DNA of 64,000 nt from Clostridiales bacterium (GCA_019421385.1 JAHZFK010000003.1:1-64000), one strand, 5' to 3'. Positions 7,235 to 15,493 are shown, counted from the first letter of the stretch. Numbers and translations are program-made. The notes: generated from the sequence alone by a model not told the origin.

Positions 7235-8314
7235 ATGGACTTTATCGATCAGGTAAAACAATTTTCCAAACGTGTTGACTCGCTTAAAGATGCAGTTGCC
7301 ACGGAAGAAGCAACCAAAACCTCTTTAATCATGCCTTTTTTTGCTCTGCTGGGATATGATGTATTCAATCCCCAAGAGTTTGTCCCCGAATATACCGCAG
7401 ATGTTGGCATCAAAAAGGGCGAAAAGGTAGACTATGCTATCATCATGAATGATACCCCTGTTATCCTTGTTGAATGCAAGGCCGCGTCCGAAAAGCTGGA
7501 AAAGCATGACTCGCAGCTTTTCCGCTACTTTGGTACTACATCTGCGAAATTTGCTATCCTCACCAACGGCGTCATCTACCGTTTTTATACTGACCTTGAA
7601 GATGCAAACCGTATGGATGAGACGCCGTTCCTTGAAGTCAATATGCTGGATATCAAAGATAATCAGGTGCCGGAACTGAAGAAGTTCTGCAAATCTGTAT
7701 TTGATATTGAAACGATTTTTGATACTGCTTCTCGGCTGAAATATGCAAACGAATTTCGTGGAATCTTGACCGCACAACTGGAATTCCCCACAGACGATTT
7801 TGTACGCTTATTCCTGCAAGATGTATATTCCGGCCCCAAGACGCAAGCAGTTATTGAAAAATTCCGTCCGATTGTAAAAAAGTCACTGAACGATTTTATC
7901 AGTGAGATGCTAAATGAAAAGCTCAAAACTGCGCTTGGTTCCTCTGAGTTGAGCATTCCGGCCGATCAGGAGAAAAACACGGATAACGATGCTGTCGAAG
8001 AACCCGCCCCTGAAAAGAAGTCGGCTATTGTAACCACCGAGGAAGAACTTGAGGCATACTTTATCATCAAAAATATGCTAAGTGATATCGTTCCGCACTC
8101 TGAGATTACATACAAAGATACAGAATCGTATATCAACATCCTGTATAAGGGCAATACCCGCAAATGGATCTGCCGGCTAAAGCTAACGGATAATCAGAAA
8201 ACACTGATTATTCCTGATGAGAATAAAAAGGAAACCAAGTATTCCATGCAGGACATCTATGAGTTAAACAACTACAAGGAACAGTTGGTAGCCGTTTTAA
8301 ACCGCTATCTGTAA
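7235..8314 (+). CDS. HsdR-N-like restriction endonuclease-fold protein, 359 aa
   Basis: The start at 7235 has AGGGGGAA upstream. Residues 1-150 match the type I restriction R-subunit N-terminal nuclease family (COG4748-like): EEATKTSLIMPFFALLGYDV, then GEKVDYAIIMNDTPVILVECKA, supplying the PD-(D/E)xK residues D and ExK. Motor helicase motifs are absent, so this is a stand-alone nuclease-like protein. A variable acidic linker (about 240-270) leads to a C-terminal beta-rich domain (TTEEELEAYFIIKNML to YELNNYKEQLV). No methylase or specificity gene is nearby, suggesting a solitary defence or effector protein rather than a type I system. Confidence 0.75.
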   Translation: MDFIDQVKQFSKRVDSLKDAVATEEATKTSLIMPFFALLGYDVFNPQEFVPEYTADVGIKKGEKVDYAIIMNDTPVILVECKAASEKLEKHDSQLFRYFGTTSAKFAILTNGVIYRFYTDLEDANRMDETPFLEVNMLDIKDNQVPELKKFCKSVFDIETIFDTASRLKYANEFRGILTAQLEFPTDDFVRLFLQDVYSGPKTQAVIEKFRPIVKKSLNDFISEMLNEKLKTALGSSELSIPADQEKNTDNDAVEEPAPEKKSAIVTTEEELEAYFIIKNMLSDIVPHSEITYKDTESYINILYKGNTRKWICRLKLTDNQKTLIIPDENKKETKYSMQDIYELNNYKEQLVAVLNRYL

Positions 8315-8322
8315 TACACCCC

Positions 8323-8366
8323 GCAGGCCATAACCAAACACCGCTTTTGTTGTGGTCTGCATTTTT
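8323..8366 (+). terminator. Probable terminator after the HsdR-N-like gene
   Basis: An imperfect hairpin with arms GCAGGCCATAAC (8323-8334) and GTTGTGGTCTGC (8349-8360) is followed by ATTTTTA. It lies 9 bp after the stop codon. Confidence 0.5.
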
Positions 8367-8440
8367 ACACCCACTTATACAGAACAAATGTTCTGTTTTT
8401 ATCCATTTTCCCGCCCCATATACTGAAAAAAGGTGATTTT

Positions 8441-9991
8441 ATGGCATATCTGATATACCTCCGAAAATCGCGCGCGGACGCCGAAGCCGAAGCCCGCGGC
8501 GATGGCGAAACCCTTGCCCGGCATCGTGCCGCGTTGCTCGCACTCGCGCGCCGTATGGGGCTGGAGATCGGCGGGATCTATGAGGAGATCGTCTCGGGCG
8601 AAACCATCGCTGCCCGGCCGCAAATGCAGCGGCTGCTGACCGAAGTCGAGGCCGGTCAGTGGGACGGCGTGCTGGTCATGGAAATCGAGCGTCTCGCCCG
8701 CGGTGACAGCATCGACCAAGGCATCGTCGCGCAGGCGTTCAAATACTCGGGCACACGCATCATCACCCCGACCAAAACCTACGATCCCGCCAACGAATTT
8801 GACGAAGAATACTTCGAGTTCGGCCTGTTCATGTCGCGCCGCGAGTATAAGACCATCAAGCGCCGCATGATTGCAGGGCGCATCGCCTCGGTCAAAGAGG
8901 GCAAATACATGGGCAAGACTGACCCCTACGGCTATTTCCGTGTCAAGGTGCGGGATGGCAAAGGCTACACGCTCGAACCGAACCCACCGCAGGCCGCGAT
9001 CGTGCGCGAGATCTTCGACTTGCGCCTGCAAGGTGTCGGCTGCTATGTCATTGCCTGCCGTCTCAATGCACGCGGCGAACGCACCTCTGCCGGTATCGCG
9101 TGGAGTTCGCAATCCGTGCACAACGTGCTGCGCAATTGCCTGTACGCGGGCTATGTGACATGGGGACGCAAGGCCGCGCAGCCCACCGTGCGCGACGGCG
9201 TGCTGACCAAGCCGCGCCGGTATGTGGATGACTACGTCAAGGCACGCGGCCTGCATGAAGCGCTCGTCAGTGACGAGGATTTTGATACCGTGCAGCGCCT
9301 GCTGGATAACACCCCCGGCTTGCCGCTCAAGAAAAACCACGAACTCAAAAACCCGTTTGTCGGCCTGCTGTACTGCGCCAAGTGCGGCCATGTGATGACC
9401 TATGGCGCACCGGCCGCTGCCCTGCCCTGCACCGGGCGGCTGGACTGCCGCTGGGCGGATTGCAACAATGTCAGCTCATTCTGCGCCGACGTGGAGGACG
9501 CGGTGCTGCACGCGCTGCGGCTGTGGCTGGCCGAGTACGAGGTGGACATCGACCATCAGAATACGGTCGAGCGCGAACTGGACGCACGCGCCGCGCAGGC
9601 GCACGAAGAGATTCGCGCGATCCACGCCGCCCAGCGTAAGCTGCGCGCACAGCTTGACCGTGCCGCCGAGCTGGTCGAGCAGGAGGTTTACACGCCGGAG
9701 TATTTTGTTTCCCGCCGCCACCAACTGGATAGCCAGCTCGCCGAGCTGGATCGCGCACTTGCCAAGGCCAGCGCCCGTGCGCTGACGATCGACCAAGAGC
9801 GCCGCGGCGCACCTGCCATGCGTCCGCGTCTGGAGCATGTAATCGAAGCCTATCCCAACGCCGCGACCGCACAGGAGCGAAACGACCTACTGAAAAGCGT
9901 AGTCAGCCGCATCACATACGAAAAAAACGCCGCCGAGCGCAGTGCTGGCGACGCAACCATCTATATCCAAATCGAACGACGATTTGAATAG
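8441..9991 (+). CDS. int: Large serine recombinase / integrase, 516 aa
   Basis: The start at 8441 has AAAGGTGA upstream. The N-terminal resolvase domain opens MAYLIYLRKSRAD with the catalytic serine at residue 10, and continues through EIVSGETIAARPQMQRLL and EIERLARGD. A recombinase domain (DPYGYFRVK onwards, HNVLRNCLYAGYVTWGR) follows. A zinc ribbon (CAKCGHVMTY with later CR/DC pairs) and a C-terminal coiled coil (about 375-450) complete the large-serine-integrase architecture. It catalyses attP x attB integration of the whole element. It is the last gene before the host junction, as expected. Confidence 0.95.
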   Translation: MAYLIYLRKSRADAEAEARGDGETLARHRAALLALARRMGLEIGGIYEEIVSGETIAARPQMQRLLTEVEAGQWDGVLVMEIERLARGDSIDQGIVAQAFKYSGTRIITPTKTYDPANEFDEEYFEFGLFMSRREYKTIKRRMIAGRIASVKEGKYMGKTDPYGYFRVKVRDGKGYTLEPNPPQAAIVREIFDLRLQGVGCYVIACRLNARGERTSAGIAWSSQSVHNVLRNCLYAGYVTWGRKAAQPTVRDGVLTKPRRYVDDYVKARGLHEALVSDEDFDTVQRLLDNTPGLPLKKNHELKNPFVGLLYCAKCGHVMTYGAPAAALPCTGRLDCRWADCNNVSSFCADVEDAVLHALRLWLAEYEVDIDHQNTVERELDARAAQAHEEIRAIHAAQRKLRAQLDRAAELVEQEVYTPEYFVSRRHQLDSQLAELDRALAKASARALTIDQERRGAPAMRPRLEHVIEAYPNAATAQERNDLLKSVVSRITYEKNAAERSAGDATIYIQIERRFE

Positions 9992-10045
9992 TAAACCTTA
10001 GCCGGTCAATTGTATGTATCATAAAATAACTTATTCATAGGTCAT
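9992..10045. other. Inferred attachment junction (att site) of the serine-integrase element
   Basis: Element sequence ends after the integrase stop (9991). Host coding sequence of the truncated GH18 gene begins by about 10034. The hybrid site therefore lies here. Serine integrases use very short cores (about 2 bp), so no long direct repeat is expected and the exact crossover cannot be fixed from one end. Confidence 0.6.
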
Positions 10046-10873
10046 GAGAAGTACATCATCCGCCGCTGCGCCGAGTGCGGCGTAGTCGTGCGACTCGTAC
10101 AGCAGCCCCGGCTGGTTGGCCGAGGTTTTGGGTGCGAGCGCCACCATCACCGTCAACCCCGACGGCTCCAGCCGCGCGCGCACCGCGCGGACAAAGTCGG
10201 CATAAGCCGCCGCATCCTCAGGCGGGATATACTCAAAGTCGATGTCCACGCCTGCAAACCCCTGCGCTGCGATGGTCTGCGCGAGATTTTCAATCAGCGC
10301 GCCGCGCGCGACTGGGTCGCGCAGCAGCTGCTGCGCCCGCTCGCCCGAAAACTGTCCATCCTCGCCGAGCGTCGTCAGCACCAGCAGCGGCAGCACGCCA
10401 TATTGCCGTGCCATGCGCGTAAGCATCTCCGCATTCTGCGGCAGAATGCGGCCCAGACTGTCAAATCCATAGGAAAACACCGATAAGTACGTCAAATAAG
10501 GCAGCGTCTTGCGCAGCACCCGCTGGTCGATATTGGGATAGGCGTACCCATTGACCGCAAACGTGCCCAGCTTAGGCCCGTAAGAGATCACCAGCGTCTG
10601 CCCCGGCCAGATACGGTCGCCGCCGCCCAGCTGCGGATTGTTTTGCAGGAGTGCCAGCACGGTCGTATTGTGCTGCGCAGCGATGCCGGAAAGCGTCTCC
10701 CCCTGCCGAACGGTATGTACCTGCACGGGCTGCGGCACGACGATCGTCTGTCCGGGTGTGAGTCGGTACGGTTCGTGCAGCTCGTTCTGCTGAATGAGCA
10801 GCTGCAGCGGCGTCTGGTACGTCTGGGCGATACGATACAGGGAATCCCCCGGCTGAACAACATGAATCACCAT
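10031..10873 (-). pseudogene. LysM-LysM-GH18 spore-type peptidoglycan hydrolase (YaaH/SleL-like), 3' end removed by the integrated element
   Basis: Two LysM repeats (residues about 2-47 and 51-96; VQPGDSLYRIAQTY and VRQGETLSGIAAQH) bind peptidoglycan. A GH18 domain follows, with the catalytic DxDxE at residues 210-214 (DIDFE). The frame stops right after LLMTYE at residue 280, whereas YaaH/SleL-type proteins run to about 420-430 residues and continue from that conserved MTYE strand. The stop codon lies in sequence contributed by the adjoining element. AAAGGTGG precedes the ATG at 10873. The family acts on spore cortex or cell wall muropeptides. The missing 3' portion is predicted beyond the other end of the element, left of the window. 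Confidence 0.8.
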
Positions 10874-10943
10874 AGAAAAACCACCTTTCTCCCCAGTCTA
10901 TGCCGCACATCCGTCACCCGTGACCATCTGCGCGCATAGAAAA

Positions 10944-10972
10944 GCCGTCCGGCGCTTTACGCGCCGGACGGC
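10944..10972 (-). terminator. Terminator of the feo operon
   Basis: A 12-bp perfect stem GCCGTCCGGCGC / GCGCCGGACGGC with a 5-nt loop is followed on the minus strand by TTTTC. It lies just downstream of the Cys-rich gene. Confidence 0.8.
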
Positions 10973-10989
10973 AAAGGGGGAAAGGTATC

Positions 10990-11160
10990 TTATTTCGTCT
11001 CTTCCGGAGGCGTGTCGGCATGGCAGCCGCAGCTTCCGCTGCAGCCCGCACAGCCACCGCTGCATCCGCTGCACCCGCCCGTCTTGGACTGGCGCACCAC
11101 CGACCGCGCGGCAAAAAACACCAGCACCGCCACCAACAGGCCTACAATCAAGGTTGACAT
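10990..11160 (-). CDS. FeoB-associated Cys-rich membrane protein, 56 aa
   Basis: Translation starts MSTLIVGLLVAVLVFFAA (one membrane helix) and continues with a Cys/Gly-rich block (CSGCSGG, CAGCSGS, CGCH) and a short acidic tail. This is the hallmark of the small FeoB-associated Cys-rich proteins found after feoB in Firmicutes, which may help ferrous iron handling at the transporter. AAAGGAGGCGAAG lies upstream of the ATG at 11160. It is the last gene of the feo operon before the terminator. Confidence 0.9.
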   Translation of the reverse strand: MSTLIVGLLVAVLVFFAARSVVRQSKTGGCSGCSGGCAGCSGSCGCHADTPPEETK

Positions 11161-11220
11161 CTGCTTCGCCTCCTTTTGCTTTCATTGTAAAACAGAATTT
11201 GTTTGCGGACAAGTCTGAAA

Positions 11221-13410
11221 TCAGCCGTTTGCCTGCACGCTCATGCGGCGCAGATCCGCCGTGTCCTCCGCTTGCGCGGGCTTGCGCACCAACAGATAGA
11301 TCATCAGGGCAAGTACGACAATCGCCGCGACCGTACCAAGGCCGAACGTGACCTCACCGGTAAGCAGACCGCCGAACTGGTAAACCATCAGCGCCACGCA
11401 GTAAGCGAACACGCACATATAACCGATGGCAAACGCCGTCCACTTGGCGTTGTTCATCTCGCGCTTGATCGCGCCCATCGCCGCGAAGCACGGCGCACAC
11501 AGCAGATTGAAGCACATAAACGAGAACGCGCTGACCGTGGTAAAGGAAGCCGCAAGCAGGCTCCAAATCTCCGCACCGTCCTCAGCAACCTCGGCAAAAC
11601 CGTAAATCTGGCCGAAGGTGGCAACCACATTTTCCTTGGCGATCAAGCCGGTGACCGATGCAACCGCATTCTGCCAGTTACCCCAGCCAAGCGGCGCAAA
11701 CAGCGGCGCAACTGCGCTGCCGATAGCGGCAAGCGCGCTGTTATTGATATCGGATACCGCACCGAACGCGCCGTTCTCCCAGCCATACGCCTGCAAAAAC
11801 CACAGCACAACCGTGCTGAGCAGAATGACGGTGCCCGCCTTCTTGATGAACGACCCGCCGCGCTCGCCCATCGAACGGAGCACATTGCGCGCGGTCGGCG
11901 TGTGGTAGTTCGGCAGCTCCATGACGAACGGAGCAGGTTCGCCCGCGAACATCCGGAACTTCTTGAGCATGATGCCGGACAGGATAATCGCCATCACGCC
12001 AATGAAGTAGGCCGAGAACGCCACCCAGCCCGCGTTGTCGAAAATTGCGCCCGCGATCAGGGCAATGATCGGCAGCTTCGCGCTGCACGGAATAAAGGTC
12101 GTGGTCATGATGGTCATACGGCGGTCGCGCTCCTGCTCAATGGTGCGCGAAGCCATGATGCCCGGTACGCCGCAGCCCGTGCCGATCAGCATCGGGATGA
12201 AGCTCTTGCCCGACAGGCCGAACTTGCGGAAAATGCGATCCATGATGAAGGCCACACGCGCCATATAGCCGCAGTCCTCCAGAATGGCAAGGAACAGGAA
12301 CAGTACCAGAATCTGCGGCACAAAGCCCAGCACCGCGCCGACGCCAGCCACAATGCCGTCCATAATCAGGCTATACAGCCAGTCCGCAACGCCCAAGGTG
12401 CTCAGCGCGCCGCCCAGAAGGGTCGGGATGCCCGGAATCCATACGCCGAACAGCTCCCAGCCCTCACCGAACACGCCGTCGTTCGCCCAGTCGGTCAGGA
12501 TCGTGCCGACCGTGGTGACCGAAACATAGTACACGATGAACATGACCAGCGCGAAAATGGGCAGCGCCAGAATGCGGTTGGTCACAATGCGGTCGATTTT
12601 GTCGGATGCCGTCATGCCGCCGCGCTGCTTTTTGACGCAGGGTTTGACCACTTCCGTGATGTACTGATAGCGTGCGTCGGTGATGATGGACTCCGCGTCG
12701 TCGTCCAGCTCGTCTTCGACCGCCGTGATGATGGTTTCCAGCTTTTCCAGCGTATCCTTGCCGAAATGGAAGCGCGCGAGCACCTTTTCGTCGCGCTCGA
12801 ACAGCTTAACTGCGAACCAGCGGCGCTGATCCTCCTCGGTCACGTCCGCAATCAGCGACGTGATCTGGCTAAGTGCCTGCTCAATCGTGTCGGAAAAAGC
12901 GTGCTTGGCAGGCTTTGTGCCGGTTGCCGCCGCGCGCTTTGCCGCCTCGACCAGTTCCTTGGTGCCTTTGCCCTTGAGCGCCGTGGTTTCGACCACGGGC
13001 ACACCCAGCTTCGCGGACAGCTTTGCCGTGTCGATCGTGTCGCCGCGCTTTTCTACAATGTCCATCATATTGAGCGCCACGACCACCGGAATTCCCATTT
13101 CCAGCAGCTGCGTGGTCAGATACAGATTGCGCTCGATGTTGGATGCATCCACCAGATTGAGGATTGCGTCCGGCTTCTCCCCAACCAGATAATCGCGGGT
13201 GATGACCTCTTCCAGCGTATACGGGGAAAGCGAGTAAATACCCGGCAGGTCGGTGATATAGATTTCCTTATCCGCCTTGTAACGGCCTTCCTTTTTCTCC
13301 ACGGTGACGCCCGGCCAGTTGCCGACATACTGCGTCGCGCCGGTCAGGTCGTTGAACATCGTCGTCTTGCCGCAGTTCGGGTTTCCGGCAAGCGCCAAAC
13401 GAATCGACAT
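11221..13410 (-). CDS. feoB: Ferrous iron transporter FeoB, 729 aa
   Basis: The N-terminal G domain has GNPNCGKTT (G1, about 9-17), a DLPGIYSLSP G3 region and NMMD (G4). The helical GDP-dissociation-inhibitor-like region follows, then the membrane part with two Gate motifs (LAILEDCGYMARVAFIMD and the later CFNLLCAPCFAAMGAIKRE). It imports Fe(II) across the cytoplasmic membrane under anoxic conditions. Full length for the family. It is cotranscribed after two feoA genes; an extra operator-like palindrome sits just upstream (13432-13445). Confidence 0.97.
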   Translation of the reverse strand: MSIRLALAGNPNCGKTTMFNDLTGATQYVGNWPGVTVEKKEGRYKADKEIYITDLPGIYSLSPYTLEEVITRDYLVGEKPDAILNLVDASNIERNLYLTTQLLEMGIPVVVALNMMDIVEKRGDTIDTAKLSAKLGVPVVETTALKGKGTKELVEAAKRAAATGTKPAKHAFSDTIEQALSQITSLIADVTEEDQRRWFAVKLFERDEKVLARFHFGKDTLEKLETIITAVEDELDDDAESIITDARYQYITEVVKPCVKKQRGGMTASDKIDRIVTNRILALPIFALVMFIVYYVSVTTVGTILTDWANDGVFGEGWELFGVWIPGIPTLLGGALSTLGVADWLYSLIMDGIVAGVGAVLGFVPQILVLFLFLAILEDCGYMARVAFIMDRIFRKFGLSGKSFIPMLIGTGCGVPGIMASRTIEQERDRRMTIMTTTFIPCSAKLPIIALIAGAIFDNAGWVAFSAYFIGVMAIILSGIMLKKFRMFAGEPAPFVMELPNYHTPTARNVLRSMGERGGSFIKKAGTVILLSTVVLWFLQAYGWENGAFGAVSDINNSALAAIGSAVAPLFAPLGWGNWQNAVASVTGLIAKENVVATFGQIYGFAEVAEDGAEIWSLLAASFTTVSAFSFMCFNLLCAPCFAAMGAIKREMNNAKWTAFAIGYMCVFAYCVALMVYQFGGLLTGEVTFGLGTVAAIVVLALMIYLLVRKPAQAEDTADLRRMSVQANG

Positions 13411-13431
13411 GTTGTTGCCCCTTTCCTGAGA

Positions 13432-13445
13432 TTAGCTTATGCTAA
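13432..13445. promoter_or_regulatory. Iron-box-like palindrome upstream of feoB
   Basis: TTAGCTTATGCTAA matches the TTAGC-N4-GCTAA pattern shared by the other sites at 13964, 14067 and 15713. It lies between feoA2 and feoB, 22 bp before the feoB start, and may give independent iron control of feoB. Confidence 0.6.
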
Positions 13446-13467
13446 CTCCTGTGTAAAAAAATTTTGA

Positions 13468-13689
13468 TTACTCTACCAGAATTTTTTCCGCGTCCGCTTT
13501 GCGCAGCGAAAGCTCATAGCCGCGCACGGTCACTTCGATCGGGTCGCCCAGCGGCGCGACCTTGCGCACAAACACCTCTGCGCCGCGCGTGATGCCCATA
13601 TCCATGATGCGGCGGCGGGTCGCGCCTTCGCCCTCAACCTTGCGCACAGTCACCGTTTTTCCGCAGGGTGTGTTCCTGAGATTGCTCAC
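13468..13689 (-). CDS. feoA: FeoA-like protein 2, 73 aa
   Basis: A single SH3-like FeoA domain (GKTVTVRKVEGEGATRRRIMDMGITRGAEV, split here by its turn) of normal length. FeoA proteins are small cytoplasmic partners of FeoB. The ATG at 13689 follows GGGGGAAAAAGAAG. It is preceded by a second feoA 14 bp upstream; tandem feoA genes ahead of feoB are common in Clostridia. Confidence 0.93.
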   Translation of the reverse strand: MSNLRNTPCGKTVTVRKVEGEGATRRRIMDMGITRGAEVFVRKVAPLGDPIEVTVRGYELSLRKADAEKILVE

Positions 13690-13703
13690 TTCTTTTTCCC
13701 CCT

Positions 13704-13913
13704 TTACACCATGATGCGCGAAGCCATCTGCTGTGAGATCGCAACGCGTGTATCCTTAACCGAAACGATCAGGTTTCCCGCCAGCGAGGAAACGACCGAA
13801 ACCGACGCCCCCTCGACAAACCCGAGGTTTTGCAGGAACCGTCTGGTCTGGTCCTTTCCCCGAATGGCTTTAATCGTGGTCGTCACGCCGGTATCTGCCA
13901 ATGTCAACGGCAT
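13704..13913 (-). CDS. feoA: FeoA-like protein 1, 69 aa
   Basis: The start at 13913 (MPLTLADTGVTTTIKAIRG) has GGGAGAGG upstream; the longer frame to 13952 lacks a ribosome site. It contains the FeoA core (QTRRFLQNLGFVEGASVSVV) and SH3-like strands. It is the first gene of the feo operon, controlled from the promoter and iron-box-like sites at 13964-14080. Confidence 0.92.
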   Translation of the reverse strand: MPLTLADTGVTTTIKAIRGKDQTRRFLQNLGFVEGASVSVVSSLAGNLIVSVKDTRVAISQQMASRIMV

Positions 13914-13963
13914 GATAACGATCCTCTCCCTTCTTACGCGGTTTATATTCATATAGCCAGAAG

Positions 13964-13977
13964 TTAGCTTTGTCTAA
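13964..13977. promoter_or_regulatory. Iron-box-like palindrome downstream of the feoA promoter
   Basis: TTAGCTTTGTCTAA, a one-mismatch version of TTAGC-N4-GCTAA, lies about 20 bp downstream of the -10. Confidence 0.5.
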
Positions 13978-13993
13978 CCTCTATTCCGTATGC

Positions 13994-14022
13994 AGTTTAC
14001 CACTGCTAACTCAAGTTGTCAA
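13994..14022 (-). promoter_or_regulatory. feoA promoter
   Basis: TTGACA (14017-14022) and TAAACT (13994-13999), spaced 17 bp, lie on the minus strand. An imperfect iron-box-like text (plus-strand TTTACCACTGCTAA, 13996-14009) overlaps the -10 and spacer, so a bound repressor would block polymerase. Confidence 0.75.
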
Positions 14023-14066
14023 GCGGCAATTTGCAAGTTTGTCAAAACTAACCAACATCGGGATAG

Positions 14067-14080
14067 TTAGCGTATGCTAA
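14067..14080. promoter_or_regulatory. Iron-box-like palindrome, distal site
   Basis: TTAGCGTATGCTAA lies 45 bp upstream of the feoA -35 hexamer. It is a perfect match to the TTAGC-N4-GCTAA pattern. Confidence 0.55.
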
Positions 14081-14107
14081 TTTATCTGTTCCTCCGAGAA
14101 AGGAGGA

Positions 14108-14412
14108 AGCCTGCGGCCGTTGTTCCGGACAGCCGCAGGCTCATGTTGTGGGATACCGTGCGGGTATCCCCTTTGGGGTTTCCCCCGGGACAAGAAAGGA
14201 TATTTGTATCATAACCGCCGCCGTCACGGCGGGTATGACCTATATATTCGATGGAAACCAACGGTTTCCATCGAGAGAACGCACCGCGCTACACACGGAT
14301 GCGTTCTCCGCTTCGAAAAGTTCCGACACTCGAAACTTTTCTCCGCACTTGTATAAAAAGTGTGGCAAAGCGCACACTTTTTATGATTTTCTGCGGAAGA
14401 ACGCAGAAAATC
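14108..14412. repeat. Non-coding run of eight consecutive hairpins
   Basis: This 370-bp gene-free gap holds successive inverted repeats. They are 14108-14141 (10-bp arms), 14150-14170 (8), 14218-14232 (6), 14249-14273 (11, loop 3), 14275-14308 (9), 14315-14341 (8), 14355-14382 (10, flanked by A and T runs) and 14385-14412 (11). The last five abut each other with almost no spacer. The 14355-14382 hairpin (AAAAAGTGTG / CACACTTTTT) would serve as a bidirectional terminator for the flavodoxin gene. The others exceed any terminator need; a structured RNA or a dispersed hairpin-rich repeat is possible. Confidence 0.7.
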
Positions 14413-14449
14413 TATTGAATAGCGCGATATGCGCAAGATAGGGTCAGAT

Positions 14450-14881
14450 TTAATAGGCGGCAAAGCCCTTGCCAAACTCACGGCACTGGTCGAGCACAGC
14501 CTCGTCCGGCGTTTCATGCGCCATCAGGCCCTCGCCGGTATAGATGTTGGCATTTGCGTCGTCTGCGCGCTGTACCCAGTCGCGCATCCACTGGCCGTCG
14601 CCCCAGCCGTATGAGCCGAACAGCGCCACCTTGCGGCCGCCCAACTTGCTCTCCAGTTCGGTGAAGAACGGTTCGAATTCCGCTTCTTCCAGCACCTCCG
14701 CGCCCATTGCCGGACAGCCCAGCGCCAGCTTATCGTACTTTGCAGCATCGGCGGCATTTGTCTCCGCCACGTTCATCAAATCGCATTCCAAGCCGCCCGC
14801 ACGGATGCCGTCCGCAATGGCGCTTGCCATCTGTTCGGTGTTGCCGGTCTGGCTCCAGAAAATTACTGCTGCCTTGCTCAT
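14450..14881 (-). CDS. Flavodoxin, 143 aa
   Basis: The start at 14881 (MSKAAVIFWSQTGNTEQMA) has AGGAGG 11 bp upstream; a TTG nine bases further upstream is too close to it. The FMN phosphate loop SQTGNTE, the GCPAMGAEVLE segment and the FGSYGWGDG loop match short-chain clostridial flavodoxins. It carries low-potential electrons in place of ferredoxin when iron is scarce. Position downstream of DUF3793, next to feo and iron-box-like operators, supports iron-starvation expression. Confidence 0.95.
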   Translation of the reverse strand: MSKAAVIFWSQTGNTEQMASAIADGIRAGGLECDLMNVAETNAADAAKYDKLALGCPAMGAEVLEEAEFEPFFTELESKLGGRKVALFGSYGWGDGQWMRDWVQRADDANANIYTGEGLMAHETPDEAVLDQCREFGKGFAAY

Positions 14882-14929
14882 ATGGTTCAAAACCTCCTAA
14901 ACGTAGATGATGGTGATATAAATAACGCT

Positions 14930-15493
14930 TTATGCCGCGGCAAACACTTGCAGCAGGGTTTCTCCCTGTTCCACCCGTGTTTTCACCGCATGGCACACCC
15001 GCGATAAGCGGTCAAACAAACGGGATGCGGCTTCCGCGTCACCGTAGACCTTCCAATAGCCGCATAGCTTGCAGCCACGGCCTTCGTTGCGGATGAAACC
15101 GATGACATCCTCGATCGGATAGCCGAGAAACAGCCCGATTTCATGCGGAAAGCCTGACTGCGCGGCGATGCGCCGCCGCAAACCATTCAGCAGCTCTTCG
15201 AGCGGCGCATCAGCCGGATAGCCGAACTTCGCCAGCACCCGCTGCACCCGCGCCTCCGCCATATGCTGTTCCAGCTGCGCCTTGTGATAGACCAGCAGCA
15301 GAAAACGTCCGCGACAGGCGCACAGTATCTCAAACCGGATGCCGCGCCGGGCAAAGGCGGTTTGATAGGCATGTAGCTGCTGCGGCAGGTCCGCATACTG
15401 CTCACGGTCAAAGGACACCAGACTCGCGGGCTTGATCCCCGCCAAGGTTGGCGAACAATAGGTCGCCAACAAACGATCGAGCTGATGATTCAT
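14930..15493 (-). CDS. DUF3793 family protein, 187 aa
   Basis: The start at 15493 (MNHQLDRLLATYCSPTLAGIKPASLV) has GGGAGGAGG upstream; the longer frame has no site. Diagnostic family text includes GFPHEIGLFLGYPIEDVIGF and the Cys-bearing CKLCGYWKVYGD. The biochemical function is unknown. The family is repeatedly found beside flavodoxin and Feo genes in Clostridia, suggesting a role in iron or heme stress. Its promoter (15710-15738) is overlapped exactly by an iron-box-like palindrome. Confidence 0.9.
   Translation of the reverse strand: MNHQLDRLLATYCSPTLAGIKPASLVSFDREQYADLPQQLHAYQTAFARRGIRFEILCACRGRFLLLVYHKAQLEQHMAEARVQRVLAKFGYPADAPLEELLNGLRRRIAAQSGFPHEIGLFLGYPIEDVIGFIRNEGRGCKLCGYWKVYGDAEAASRLFDRLSRVCHAVKTRVEQGETLLQVFAAA

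Larger units (their letters stand above)
1..10040. mobile_element. Right part of an integrated prophage/phage-plasmid-like element (left end outside window)
   Basis: A leftward replication/partition block (parA, DnaB-type helicase, HTH replication protein, small coupled ORFs) is followed by XRE regulators, AT-rich cargo and a large serine integrase ending 40 bp from a truncated host gene. This is the usual end-layout of an integrase-bearing element. No capsid, terminase or tail gene is visible here, so phage versus conjugative element cannot be decided. The right border is inferred to lie between the integrase stop (9991) and about 10045. Confidence 0.8.

Noticed and set aside
8399..9391. 330-codon minus-strand frame within the serine integrase
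   Set aside because: Antisense of a gene with complete serine-recombinase motifs; no independent support.
11203..13467. 754-codon open frame on the plus strand across feoB
   Set aside because: It is the antisense of feoB in GC-rich DNA. Its translation is low-complexity (R, H, Q-rich) and shows no domain, while feoB on the other strand has complete motifs.
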